NCBI RefSeq assembly: GCF_011038845.1
Contig: NZ_JAAKDW010000016.1
Coordinates: forward strand, 1 to 53,690
Source of the DNA: Enterococcus sp. ZJ1622
GTDB taxonomy: Bacteria > Bacillota > Bacilli > Lactobacillales > Enterococcaceae
Direction of reading: 5' to 3'
Length of the DNA: 53,690 bases
Positions 20,803 to 28,692 of the stretch are shown here, in pieces. Under the pieces are notes generated by a model. It was given only the letters and a program-made list of their open reading frames with translations, was not told the DNA's origin and made no database searches. How positions within the stretch are numbered: the first letter of the stretch is position 1; every line of letters begins with the position of its first letter. The translations under genes and the position numbers were made by a program.

Positions 20803-21703
20803 TGTTTTTTCTCAATTTTTCTAAAGTTTTTTCAAAAAGCTCAGGAAGTGGTGCTTCGAATACCATTTCTTCATTTGTCACAGGGTGCTTGAAACCAAGC
20901 ATCTGTGCGTGAAGAAACTGCCCATTCCCCTTCAAGGTTTTCTTTGGTCCATAAACCGGATCGCCAGCTAACGGATACCCAATATATTTCATATGGACAC
21001 GGATTTGGTGTGTACGACCTGTTTCTAATTTTAACTCAACCAGAGTGAAACCATCGAAACGTTCCAAGACAGTAAAATGAGTGACAGCCGGTTTTCCGTC
21101 TTCTCTGATCGCTTGCATTTTCCGATTCACTTTCGACCGTCCGATCGGCGCATTGATGGTCCCTTTTTCGTGAGGGATTTCTCCATGGACTAATGCAACA
21201 TATTTTCTCAGAGATGTTTTGTCTTTCAGCTGTTTTGCCAAAGATTCATGTGCTTCATCATTTTTTGCGACCATCAATAACCCTGATGTGTCTTTATCGA
21301 TCCGATGAACGATTCCAGGACGAATCACGCCATTGATCGAGGAAAGATCCTTGATATGATACATCAGCGCGTTGACCATGGTGCCATGTGTGTGCCCTGC
21401 GGAAGGATGGACTACCATTCCTTGCGGTTTATTGATCACCGCCACAGATTCATCTTCATACACTATCTCTAGAGGAATGTCTTCTGCTATTACGTCAAGA
21501 GGCTCCGGCTCGGGAATCTCTACTAGAATCTTATCCTCAGCTTTTACTTTATAGTTTGCTTTTACGGCTTTCCCATTCACAAAAACAGCGCCTTCTTTCA
21601 GCCAAAGCTGAACTTGGGAACGGCTGTAATCGGAAAATAAGCTCGTTAACACTTTATCGATCCGTCCAGTCTCCTGATGGATTGTTGCATTCAATTCTGT
21701 CAT
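20792..21703 (-). CDS. rluD: RluD-family pseudouridine synthase
   Basis: This 303-aa enzyme isomerises uridines in RNA, in RluD mainly in helix 69 of 23S rRNA. It has an N-terminal S4 domain (DKVLTSLFSDYSRSQVQLWLKEGAVFVNGK) and the catalytic-Asp motif GIVHRIDKDTSGLLMVAKN, followed by LETGRTHQIRVHM and HAQMLGFKHP. The specific site cannot be read; it is the YlyB-type gene that follows lspA in many Firmicutes. Its start overlaps lspA by four bases. Confidence 0.9.
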   Translation of the reverse strand: MTELNATIHQETGRIDKVLTSLFSDYSRSQVQLWLKEGAVFVNGKAVKANYKVKAEDKILVEIPEPEPLDVIAEDIPLEIVYEDESVAVINKPQGMVVHPSAGHTHGTMVNALMYHIKDLSSINGVIRPGIVHRIDKDTSGLLMVAKNDEAHESLAKQLKDKTSLRKYVALVHGEIPHEKGTINAPIGRSKVNRKMQAIREDGKPAVTHFTVLERFDGFTLVELKLETGRTHQIRVHMKYIGYPLAGDPVYGPKKTLKGNGQFLHAQMLGFKHPVTNEEMVFEAPLPELFEKTLEKLRKNIAF

Positions 21704-22164
21704 TTCTTCACGTGTTCCTTTTCATCTAAAATAATATAAATCAATATGCAGATCACGCCGCAAACCAGCGAAATATCTGCGACATTAAAAATCGGGAAAT
21801 TCATAAAGTCTGTCTGGAACATATCCACAACATACCCCAGACGGATTCGATCGATGAAATTACCGATCGCGCCTGCTAAAATCAAGCTCAAACCAATCAT
21901 GAACCAACGATTCCCGTTCGTTCGGTTTCTGATCATCAAAGTGATAACCACGACTACGGCAACGATCGTCACCACAGTGAAAAACCACATTTTTCCTTCG
22001 AGCATACTCCAGGCAGCACCTGTATTTCGTATATGATTCAATGATAGTACACCCGGGATGACTGATCTCGTTTCTCCGAGAGCCAGTTGCCCAGTAATCC
22101 ACCATTTCACCCATTGATCGATCCCAATCAGTATCCCGCTGAAAATCCAATAAATAATTAACAA
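21700..22164 (-). CDS. lspA: Lipoprotein signal peptidase (signal peptidase II)
   Basis: This 154-aa membrane protease removes signal peptides from prolipoproteins. It has four membrane segments, an N-terminal GIDQWVKWWI, the NHIRNTGAAWSML motif, and the two catalytic aspartates in GNFIDRIRLGYVVDMF and FNVADISLVCG. The lspA-rluD pair overlaps by four bases and follows the HEPN-like/CBS gene by four. Confidence 0.95.
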   Translation of the reverse strand: MLIIYWIFSGILIGIDQWVKWWITGQLALGETRSVIPGVLSLNHIRNTGAAWSMLEGKMWFFTVVTIVAVVVVITLMIRNRTNGNRWFMIGLSLILAGAIGNFIDRIRLGYVVDMFQTDFMNFPIFNVADISLVCGVICILIYIILDEKEHVKK

Positions 22165-22168
22165 AAAA

Positions 22169-22867
22169 TCAATCCTTTTCTACTTGATGATAAATATCTC
22201 TAGGACGTATGATTCCCAAAAGATTGCCATTTGGATCGCCGTCTCTTGTAATCAGGACAGCTTCCAATGTTCCTTGCTCCCGAAACATCGCCTCGACCTC
22301 GTAGACATGCATAGATGCTGGAACAAACCGGTAATTGGTATATTTGCCGTTTTCGACAATCAAATCTGCTGCTTTTTTATTTTTCAAGTCGATGACCCCG
22401 TTTTGACTTTCTTTCGCTAACCAAAAACCGATCATCCGCAATGTGATCAACGCTTCGAATTTCCCTCTGCTGTATAACGGGAATTGTGAATAACGTTTTT
22501 CTGCCGCTGTTTTCAGCAAATCTAGCAATGGAAGGTCTCGTTCAAACCCAGTCACATGCTTTGCAAACCGTGGTAAAACAGTCTCGGGCCGAATCAGTTC
22601 TCGTTCAATCGTCTGGATTCTGTGGACGGCCCATTCATTCGGTTCTGCGATCACAAAATCTGCTGCGATCCGGTCATGGACGATGGCATTTCTCAACTGC
22701 GCCATCTGTAAAAGATCATCTTCATATTTCCGGACCATCAACTGCTTTTTCTGCGCTAAACGCCGTACCAGTTCTGTGAAACCCATACTGCGCACGTTGC
22801 CCATCTCATCACGCATCCATTTTTCGATTCGGTTAAAACTGCTCAAAAACACATCAGAATTTGCCAT
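22169..22867 (-). CDS. HEPN-like domain plus CBS domain pair protein
   Basis: This 232-aa soluble protein has an N-terminal all-helical part (1-90) containing LRNAIVHDR. Arg59 and His64 there fit the R-x4-H motif of HEPN domains, many of which are ribonucleases. Residues about 100-232 form two CBS-like repeats, seen in FPLYSRGKFEALITLRMIGFWL and VEAMFREQGTLEAVLITRDGDPNGNLLGIIRPRDIY. CBS pairs usually bind adenine nucleotides. The start at 22867 follows AAGGAGG, and the gene overlaps the end of the two-TM gene by 14 bases. A nucleotide-gated RNase is possible but the HEPN call is by motif only. Confidence 0.7.
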   Translation of the reverse strand: MANSDVFLSSFNRIEKWMRDEMGNVRSMGFTELVRRLAQKKQLMVRKYEDDLLQMAQLRNAIVHDRIAADFVIAEPNEWAVHRIQTIERELIRPETVLPRFAKHVTGFERDLPLLDLLKTAAEKRYSQFPLYSRGKFEALITLRMIGFWLAKESQNGVIDLKNKKAADLIVENGKYTNYRFVPASMHVYEVEAMFREQGTLEAVLITRDGDPNGNLLGIIRPRDIYHQVEKD

Positions 22868-23240
22868 GACGTTCCTCCTTGATCGCATATGTCCGATTCT
22901 TTATGTAAAAGAAGAATCCTATCAGTAAAACGGCTGCTGCCAAACTGTAGAGCCAATTTTGCCAATAAAACATCCCGATAGCTGTCCCTAAAAACAAAAA
23001 CGGATAGATCTGTAAGACAAGAAGATTCATCGTGATGACGTACGCTTCTTTCGGATCAGTCACCGTATAAACAGGACTCTTGAGCCAGTAAAAAACGATT
23101 TGCATCGTAAAAGGCGCCTGTGCTTCTATCTGTACGGATTGGTCGTGATTCAAAGAAACATGGTTTTGATCATTTATCCGAAGCTGAATCGGGCTACCCA
23201 TCCCATAAAAACCTGTTTTTCTCGTGAATGTTATTTTCAT
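22854..23240 (-). CDS. Small two-TM membrane protein
   Basis: This 128-aa protein has a soluble N-terminus of about 70 residues predicted as beta-strands (MKITFTRKTGFYGMGSPIQLRIN, VQIEAQAPFTMQIVFYW), then two hydrophobic segments (MNLLVLQIYPFLFLGTAIGMFYW and LYSLAAAVLLIGFFFYI) and a basic tail. I do not recognise a named family. AGGAGGGG precedes the ATG, and a -10-like TATACT lies about 35 bases upstream. It overlaps the start of the CBS gene by 14 bases, so the pair is translationally coupled. Confidence 0.75.
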   Translation of the reverse strand: MKITFTRKTGFYGMGSPIQLRINDQNHVSLNHDQSVQIEAQAPFTMQIVFYWLKSPVYTVTDPKEAYVITMNLLVLQIYPFLFLGTAIGMFYWQNWLYSLAAAVLLIGFFFYIKNRTYAIKEERHGKF

Positions 23241-23442
23241 CGTGCCCCTCCTATTATGCTTTAGTATAGCTTAAAATACAATAAGGAAAAAGAAATAGCC
23301 TTTCAGATGAAAAGCGATTATGAAAAAACTGCTATGCATCAATCAGGGGGGACGACCAGATAAAGACAGCTCCCCATATTTTCAATCTGATCGTGCATAG
23401 TACTGATGACCTGATCTAGCACTGGAACACTCTTTATGTAGA

Positions 23443-23480
23443 AAAAGAGGGTATGACAATTATCCCTTCACACCCTCTTG
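23443..23480 (-). terminator. Terminator of fhs
   Basis: AAGAGGGT and ACCCTCTT arms with inner GTGA/TCAT pairing, followed on the minus strand by TTTTTC. Confidence 0.7.
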
Positions 23481-23497
23481 CTATTATTTTCCAATGG

Positions 23498-25168
23498 TTA
23501 AAACAAACCGATAACTTCTCCTTCGTTCGTGACGTCCATATTCAATGCAGCTGGTTTCTTTGGTAATCCCGGCATCGTCATTACATCTCCTGTGAGCGCC
23601 ACTAGAAAACCAGCACCTAATTTAGGGATGAACTCACGAATCGTAATAGTGAACGCTTCAGGCGCACCAAGAAGCTGTGGGTCATCTGAAAAGGAATATT
23701 GTGTTTTTGCCATGCAGATCGGCAGCTTGTCCCACCCATTTGCAGTAAATTCATGGATCTGTTTTTGCGCTTTCTTACTGAAAGATACGCCATTTCCACC
23801 ATAGATTTTCTGGACGATGGTTTCGACCTTTTCTTGGATAGAAGCATCTTGCGGATATAAAGGACGGTAATCTGCTTCTTTTCGGTCGATGAGACGTACC
23901 ACAGCTTCCGCTAATTCGATTCCGCCTTCTGCACCATGCTCCCACACACTTGCCCGTTTTGCGATCACTCCTTGATTCTCACATAACTGTTCAAGTAAAG
24001 AGAGTTCTTCCTCTGTGTCTGAAACAAATTCATTGATTGCAACGATGACAGGCAGATGATAGCTCTCCATGTTCTTGATATGCCGTTTCAAGTTGCTGAA
24101 TCCGGCTTTCAAAGCTTCAAGGTTTTCCGTTTGCAGCTCCTCTTTTTTCAGACCGCCATGCATTTTCAATGCTCGGATCGTTGCAACGATCACCACTGCA
24201 TCTGGTGCTTTCTTCAGATTAGGCACTTTGATATCTAAGAATTTTTCGCCGCCAAGGTCTGCACCGAAACCTGCTTCAGTGACCACGTAATCCCCAAGCT
24301 TCAATGCCGTCTTCGTAGCAAGGATACTATTGCATCCATGCGCGATGTTGGCAAATGGTCCGCCATGGATAAACGCAGGAGTACCATAAATCGTCTGTAC
24401 TAAGTTAGGTTTGATCGCATCCTTTAACAATAAAGCAAGTGCACCTTCTACTTTCAGGTCCCCGGCAGTCACTGGTTTCCGGTCAAAAGTATAACCGACG
24501 ACGATTCGCGCTAAACGTGATTTCAGATCATTGATATCTGCCGCTAGACATAAAATAGCCATGATTTCACTCGCAACAGTGATATCAAATCCATCTTCTC
24601 TAGGAACTCCTTGAATCGGGCCGCCAAGACCTACGATGACTTGTCGAAGCTCACGGTCATTCAAATCGACTACACGTTTCCAAATCACTCGTCTGGCATC
24701 GATTTTCAGTTCATTCCCTTGATGAATGTGATTATCTAAAAGAGCTGATAACGCATTATTAGCAGTCGTTATCGCATGCATATCCCCTGTAAAATGCAAG
24801 TTGATATCTTCCATCGGCAACACTTGTGCGTATCCGCCGCCTGCTGCTCCGCCTTTGATACCCATCACAGGACCTAAAGAAGGCTCGCGCAAGGCAATAA
24901 CAGCTTTTTTGTCCAACCGGTTCAGCGCATCTCCAAGTCCTACCGTTATAGTGGACTTCCCTTCCCCTGCAGGAGTAGGATTGATCGAGGTCACTAGAAT
25001 CAAGTGGCCATCCTGTTTTTCTTTTAAATTTTCCAATGCAGAAAAATTGATCTTTGCTTTATACGACCCGTACAATTCCAGATCCTTTTCGCTGAGATTT
25101 ATTTGCTCAGCTACTTCAACTATCGGTTTTAGCTTGGTTTCTTGTGAGATTTGCAGATCACTTTTCAT
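23498..25168 (-). CDS. fhs: Formate-tetrahydrofolate ligase
   Basis: This 556-aa enzyme makes 10-formyl-THF from formate, THF and ATP for purine and fMet-tRNA synthesis. The P-loop [14 protein letters not shown] and the family stretches [21 protein letters not shown] (in part), [16 protein letters not shown] and [14 protein letters not shown] are present. The length matches the monofunctional enzyme. The start at 25168 (MKSDLQISQ) follows AGGGG by about 9 bases. It is monocistronic, with its own promoter and terminator. Confidence 0.96.
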   Translation of the reverse strand: MKSDLQISQETKLKPIVEVAEQINLSEKDLELYGSYKAKINFSALENLKEKQDGHLILVTSINPTPAGEGKSTITVGLGDALNRLDKKAVIALREPSLGPVMGIKGGAAGGGYAQVLPMEDINLHFTGDMHAITTANNALSALLDNHIHQGNELKIDARRVIWKRVVDLNDRELRQVIVGLGGPIQGVPREDGFDITVASEIMAILCLAADINDLKSRLARIVVGYTFDRKPVTAGDLKVEGALALLLKDAIKPNLVQTIYGTPAFIHGGPFANIAHGCNSILATKTALKLGDYVVTEAGFGADLGGEKFLDIKVPNLKKAPDAVVIVATIRALKMHGGLKKEELQTENLEALKAGFSNLKRHIKNMESYHLPVIVAINEFVSDTEEELSLLEQLCENQGVIAKRASVWEHGAEGGIELAEAVVRLIDRKEADYRPLYPQDASIQEKVETIVQKIYGGNGVSFSKKAQKQIHEFTANGWDKLPICMAKTQYSFSDDPQLLGAPEAFTITIREFIPKLGAGFLVALTGDVMTMPGLPKKPAALNMDVTNEGEVIGLF

Positions 25169-25229
25169 CAAAACGCCCCTTTTCACGAACTTTAAACTAA
25201 AATAAACTTCTTTTCGTTAAGATATAACT

Positions 25230-25255
25230 ATTATACTCGCTTTTATTCGAAAAAA
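25230..25255 (-). promoter_or_regulatory. Probable fhs promoter
   Basis: TATAAT (25230-25235, minus strand) lies about 62 bases before the fhs start. The upstream T-rich run (TTGTTTTTTTTT) supplies only a weak -35. Confidence 0.5.
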
Positions 25256-25341
25256 AAACAAGTTTTTAATTTATTTGACGTACCTATAATTACTCTTTAT
25301 AATATAAGCTATGATCAGACTTTAGAAAGGTCGTGAGTGAT

Positions 25342-25560
25342 TTGACCACAGGAATTGTAAAATGGTTTGACAACAAAAAAGGGTATGGATTTATCAGTTA
25401 CGATGAGACAGAAGAAATCTTTGTCCATTTTACCGCAATTGAGGAAGAAGGATTCAAGTCGTTAGAAGAAAACCAAGTGGTCGAATTTGAGATCATCGAA
25501 GGAAATCGAGGAACACAAGCGGCTCATGTAAAGAAAGTCAGCAATTCGCTGACTGAATAA
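25342..25560 (+). CDS. csp: Cold-shock domain protein
   Basis: This 72-aa single-strand nucleic-acid-binding beta-barrel protein shows GIVKWFDNKKGYGFI (RNP1 KGYGFI) and EIFVHFTAI (RNP2 VHF). The frame can start at GTG 25333 or TTG 25342. TTG is preferred because AAAGG lies 11 bases upstream and the product MTTGIVKWF matches the usual CspA start; the GTG is only two bases from the site. The C-terminus (HVKKVSNSLTE) is slightly longer than in common Csp proteins and the protein is acidic. It may act as an RNA chaperone or transcription antiterminator. Confidence 0.88.
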   Translation: MTTGIVKWFDNKKGYGFISYDETEEIFVHFTAIEEEGFKSLEENQVVEFEIIEGNRGTQAAHVKKVSNSLTE

Positions 25561-25592
25561 AAAAGCAGTACTTAAACAATTACGCAAATTAA

Positions 25593-25641
25593 GAGTGCGA
25601 AGACATCAGAACTCCTGGTATCTTCGCACTCCTTCTTTTTT
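25593..25641 (+). terminator. Terminator of the cold-shock gene
   Basis: A perfect 11-bp stem GAGTGCGAAGA (25593-25603) with TCTTCGCACTC (25621-25631) is followed by CTTCTTTTTT. Confidence 0.85.
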
Positions 25642-25713
25642 CAGTAAACTTCTGCCTCACACATTCTACTACTGATTTGCCGCGAGAGTTTAAAAAAATG
25701 GTTCTAATAGACG

Positions 25714-26124
25714 CTATTTCTTCGTATACAGACCTTTTCCCTGTTCGTTTCCCGCGATATGGTTGCAAAAAGAAAGTCGTGTACGTTTTTTCATGATATA
25801 AACGGCTGGTTCTTCTTCATCTGTCAGCTTCATCTTTACCCCCAGATCGATCGGTGTGACCGAATCGATCTTTTGATAGGAAACTTCTTTGTCTTTCCAG
25901 AATGCCGCATACCTTATCTTGATCGAATTGGCTTTCAGGACAAAGGAGCGTCGAAATCCCAGTACCACAAAAACCAGAAATATGCCTAAGACTAAATTAC
26001 TTTTCCAATAAGGCCTTGTATTTTCCAGTGACAAGATCAGACTGAAAAATAAAACGATTAACGTCAATGACCAATAGATGATCGTCTGCGCCAGTTCAGG
26101 CTGCCAGCGAATAATTTTTTTCAT
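25714..26124 (-). CDS. ebsA: EbsA-family membrane protein
   Basis: This 136-aa protein has two closely spaced membrane segments (TIIYWSLTLIVLFFSLILSL and NLVLGIFLVFVVLGF), then a PH-like cytoplasmic part (FVLKANSIKIRYAAFWKDKEVSYQKIDSVTP). It resembles EbsA, described in E. faecalis as affecting surface expression of aggregation substance and annotated as a pore-forming protein. Its biochemical role is not established. It is transcribed divergently from the RNase HI gene, with the two promoters in a 78-bp gap. Confidence 0.65.
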   Translation of the reverse strand: MKKIIRWQPELAQTIIYWSLTLIVLFFSLILSLENTRPYWKSNLVLGIFLVFVVLGFRRSFVLKANSIKIRYAAFWKDKEVSYQKIDSVTPIDLGVKMKLTDEEEPAVYIMKKRTRLSFCNHIAGNEQGKGLYTKK

Positions 26125-26153
26125 TGTTTAACCTCGCACCTATCTAGTAATGG

Positions 26154-26159
26154 TATAAT
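26154..26159 (+). promoter_or_regulatory. Extended -10 promoter of the RNase HI gene
   Basis: TGGTATAAT gives a TGn-extended -10 (TATAAT at 26154-26159), about 45 bases upstream of the start. An overlapping minus-strand TATGAT probably serves ebsA. Confidence 0.5.
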
Positions 26160-26202
26160 CATATCATAACATTATTTCAAATAAAAAGGAGATCTCCTGT
26201 AT

Positions 26203-26625
26203 ATGATAAAAGTATACATTGACGCCTCCACAAAAGGCAACCCTGGTCCTAGTGGCGGCGGCCTGCTGATTGTTTACGAAAACAGGCAGGAACAGTTGAC
26301 AGTACCGCTTTCCAACGGTTCAAACCATCAGGCGGAATTCGAAGTCTTTTTAAAAACTTTAGAAATTTTAAAGAAAAAAAAGCTGACACAAGAGACGATA
26401 CTCTGTTATTCAGATAGTAAAACGATGGTTTCAGTCATCGACAAAAATTTTACAAGCAATCCCTCGTTCACTGCTTATTTGGCAGAGATCCAGCAGTTGC
26501 TCTCTGAATTTTCTCTGTTGATCCTTCAATGGATACCTGAGTCCCAAAACAAAGGTGCAGATAATCTTGCCAGACAAGCCCTGCAGCAGCAAATAAAAAA
26601 AGAAAAAAAGACTTCTAAAAGATGA
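26203..26625 (+). CDS. RNase HI-family protein
   Basis: This 140-aa protein has the RNase H fold with all four acidic positions: Asp7 (VYIDASTKGNPGP), Glu45 (NHQAEFEVF), Asp71 (CYSDSKTM) and Asp120 (GADNLARQA). It should cut RNA in RNA-DNA hybrids. It is of the short reverse-transcriptase-like type with a lysine-rich end, not the double-strand-binding RnhA. The start follows AAGGAG with somewhat long spacing (11). Its stop codon lies inside the left arm of the downstream terminator stem. Confidence 0.85.
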   Translation: MIKVYIDASTKGNPGPSGGGLLIVYENRQEQLTVPLSNGSNHQAEFEVFLKTLEILKKKKLTQETILCYSDSKTMVSVIDKNFTSNPSFTAYLAEIQQLLSEFSLLILQWIPESQNKGADNLARQALQQQIKKEKKTSKR

Positions 26626-26648
26626 TGCACCGATCTTTTAGAAGTCTT
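26608..26648. terminator. Bidirectional terminator shared by RNase HI and CDF genes
   Basis: A perfect 16-bp stem AAGACTTCTAAAAGAT (26608-26623) with ATCTTTTAGAAGTCTT (26633-26648) has T-rich sequence on both sides. The RNase HI stop codon is at 26623-26625, overlapping the end of the left arm. Confidence 0.88.
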
Positions 26649-26658
26649 TTAAAAGTTT

Positions 26659-27798
26659 TTAATATAAAAGATAATTATGATCGAATGTGATCTCTAACTG
26701 ATAAACACCGATTCTCTGTTCCACTTGGATACGTATCAAGCGCTCGATCTCTTCATCTGACAATCGGAATTTTTCAGGTACTACTACATCGAACTGCAGA
26801 ACCTTCCCTTGGCGGATGATCCTCAGATCGTGAAGGTTCAAGCCTTCTCCTGCTGATTGGATGATTCCTTTCAGCTTTCGAAGGATCTCCCGGTATTTTT
26901 CGTTATTGACAGGTACGGGATCCAGATGACAGACCAGATCGACAGATAAAGACTTTTTAAAGTCTTTTTCGATCGAATCAATGATTTTATGTGCTTGGTT
27001 CAAATCCAAGCTCTCATCCACCTCAATATGGACAGATGCGAAACGTTTACTCGGACCATAAGTATGAACGAGTAAATCATGATAGCCTAAGATGTCATCA
27101 CAGGAATTCAGATGCTGTTCCATTTCAGTAATTTCCTTTTGGGTAGGACGGCTTCCCAACAATTCATAGACGAAATCTCGAAGCATCATCACCCCACTAT
27201 AAAGAATATAAGCCGCCAGTGCAAATCCGATATATCCATCGATCCGCCAGCCTGTCAGCCATTCGACTCCCGCTGAAACAAGGACAGCTAGTGTCGTGAA
27301 TACGTCATTATAACTATCTTTCGCCGTCGCTCGCAGTGTTTCTGAATCAATGGAATGTGCAATCGTCTGATACATTTTTCCTTGTCCGAACTTCAATAAG
27401 ATCGAAACGATCAATACCAGAAAAACGATCGGCGAAAGAGCGACATTTTCCGGACGGACGATTTTTTCGATCGACGACTCCAAAAACTGGAACCCTACAT
27501 AGGTGATGATGATAGAAACGAACAGCCCACTGATGTATTCGAAACGCTCATGACCATAAGGATGCTCCTGGTCTGCCGGTTTGGCTGCGATTTTGAATCC
27601 GACTAAAGTCAGCACGGAAGACGCAGTATCTGATAGACTATTGATCGCATCCGCCATGATTGAGACACTTCCAGAAAAAAGTCCGATCATGAATTTAGAT
27701 ACAAACAAAATGATATTTGAACCTAACCCCAAAATCCCAGCCAGTATCCCTTTTTTCGTCCTTTGCTGTGCTGTTAATTGCTTTTGTTCCTTCGTCAC
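26659..27798 (-). CDS. Cation diffusion facilitator (CDF) metal exporter
   Basis: This 379-aa protein exports divalent metal ions (Zn, Mn, Co or Fe) in exchange for protons. It has about six membrane segments, the TM2 metal site MADAINSLSDTASS (Asp-x3-Asp type), HPYGHERFEYISGLF before TM3, and a cytoplasmic ferredoxin-like C-terminal domain (HDLLVHTYGPSKRFASVHIEVD) extended by a second, unusual 90-residue segment. The GTG at 27798 is preferred: AAGGAG lies 8 bases upstream, and a terminator hairpin at 27840-27864 lies within the longer ATG frame (to 27879). That longer N-terminus (MSTCCKSCS) has no ribosome-binding site. The metal cannot be told from sequence. Confidence 0.85.
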   Translation of the reverse strand: MTKEQKQLTAQQRTKKGILAGILGLGSNIILFVSKFMIGLFSGSVSIMADAINSLSDTASSVLTLVGFKIAAKPADQEHPYGHERFEYISGLFVSIIITYVGFQFLESSIEKIVRPENVALSPIVFLVLIVSILLKFGQGKMYQTIAHSIDSETLRATAKDSYNDVFTTLAVLVSAGVEWLTGWRIDGYIGFALAAYILYSGVMMLRDFVYELLGSRPTQKEITEMEQHLNSCDDILGYHDLLVHTYGPSKRFASVHIEVDESLDLNQAHKIIDSIEKDFKKSLSVDLVCHLDPVPVNNEKYREILRKLKGIIQSAGEGLNLHDLRIIRQGKVLQFDVVVPEKFRLSDEEIERLIRIQVEQRIGVYQLEITFDHNYLLY

Positions 27799-27839
27799 TT
27801 TTACTACTCCTTCTGCTTTTCTCTGATCCATCTGCTGAT

Positions 27840-27864
27840 AAAAAGCTGTGAGTGAGCAGCTTTT
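27840..27864 (-). terminator. Terminator after the ECF S-component gene
   Basis: On the minus strand AAAAGCTG-CTCACTCA-CAGCTTTTT forms an 8-bp stem with a five-T tail, upstream of the preferred GTG start of the CDF gene. Some read-through would be needed for that gene unless it has its own promoter. Confidence 0.55.
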
Positions 27865-27918
27865 GCAACATGTCGACATTTTTGATTATTCTTTACCAGC
27901 GACAAATGACTTTTTTGT

Positions 27919-28515
27919 TTATTCTGGTTTGAGCGGTGTAACAGCAAACAATGCTTTTGCAAGTAATGGTGTGATCACTCCGGCTCCGATTGCTTCCGGG
28001 ATACCATTGATAGCAGCAATCCCAGCTAATGTTTTGAATAAAAGCGAAGCGTCCACGCCGTAAGCATCAGCTGTCGCTCCAGTATAAAACAACCCCATGA
28101 AGCCTAATACCAAGACCGTATTGACTAGAGAACCTGCAACTCCTGCAATTGCTGAACTTACTACCACAGACCGATATCGTTTGTAGATCCAGTGAAATAC
28201 CAGACCAGCTATTAGCCCAACTAACACTCTCGGCACAACAGAGATGATTGGATTAGTGAAGACTAATGTGTCAAACGGCGTCGTTGGCATAGCATATGCT
28301 CGAATGATCGTTGCAATCCCCCAAAACAAGCCGATGACCATCCCGTCTTTTGGTCCTAAGACAACTGCGGCAATGATCACTGTGATATGAATGATCGTTA
28401 AGCTGATGAACCCTAACGGAATAAAGCCGAGCCACGGAACCATTGCCTGTACGATGATAATAGCTAATAAAATAGAGCGAAGCACCAGCCGAAAGGTTTT
28501 GTTTCTGCTATTCAT
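27919..28515 (-). CDS. ECF transporter substrate-binding (S) component
   Basis: This 198-aa membrane protein has six hydrophobic segments and an Arg/Lys-rich N-terminus ahead of TM1 (LVLRSILLAIIIVQAMVPWLGF). The motif ISLTIIHITVIIAAVVLGPKDGM is typical of ECF S-components, which capture a vitamin and pair with a shared EcfAA'T module encoded elsewhere. The stretch PLGFISLTIIH recalls the pantothenate/folate-type proteins, but the ligand is not decided. The start at 28515 follows AGGTGGGAG. A TTGACG-N18-TATTAT promoter precedes it, and no riboswitch is visible in the short leader. Confidence 0.8.
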   Translation of the reverse strand: MNSRNKTFRLVLRSILLAIIIVQAMVPWLGFIPLGFISLTIIHITVIIAAVVLGPKDGMVIGLFWGIATIIRAYAMPTTPFDTLVFTNPIISVVPRVLVGLIAGLVFHWIYKRYRSVVVSSAIAGVAGSLVNTVLVLGFMGLFYTGATADAYGVDASLLFKTLAGIAAINGIPEAIGAGVITPLLAKALFAVTPLKPE

Positions 28516-28546
28516 TTTTTCTCCCACCTTCTTGTTTATTCTAATA

Positions 28547-28576
28547 ATAATAAAAAATTTCTTTCTTTTTCGTCAA
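28547..28576 (-). promoter_or_regulatory. Promoter of the ECF S-component gene
   Basis: TTGACG (28571-28576), an 18-base spacer and TATTAT (28547-28552) on the minus strand. Confidence 0.5.
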
Positions 28577-28611
28577 CTATATTCCCTTTCTGCAATTATA
28601 CACGTAATTAA

Positions 28612-28650
28612 AAAGAAAGATAAGAGAGCAAGACTGATTCCTCCAGTCTG
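28612..28650 (-). terminator. Terminator of alaS
   Basis: GAGCAGACTG and CAGTCTTGCTC pair with one bulge around GAGGAAT, followed on the minus strand by TCTTATCTTTCTTTTT. Confidence 0.7.
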
Positions 28651-28692
28651 CTCCCTTCCCTTAATGTATAGAAATGAAAATACTTCCGTTGG

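Noticed and set aside
22169-23240. Toxin-antitoxin or defence pair (HEPN-like plus small membrane protein)
   Set aside because: The genes sit in a housekeeping operon before lspA, have no MNT-like partner, and show no signs of transfer.
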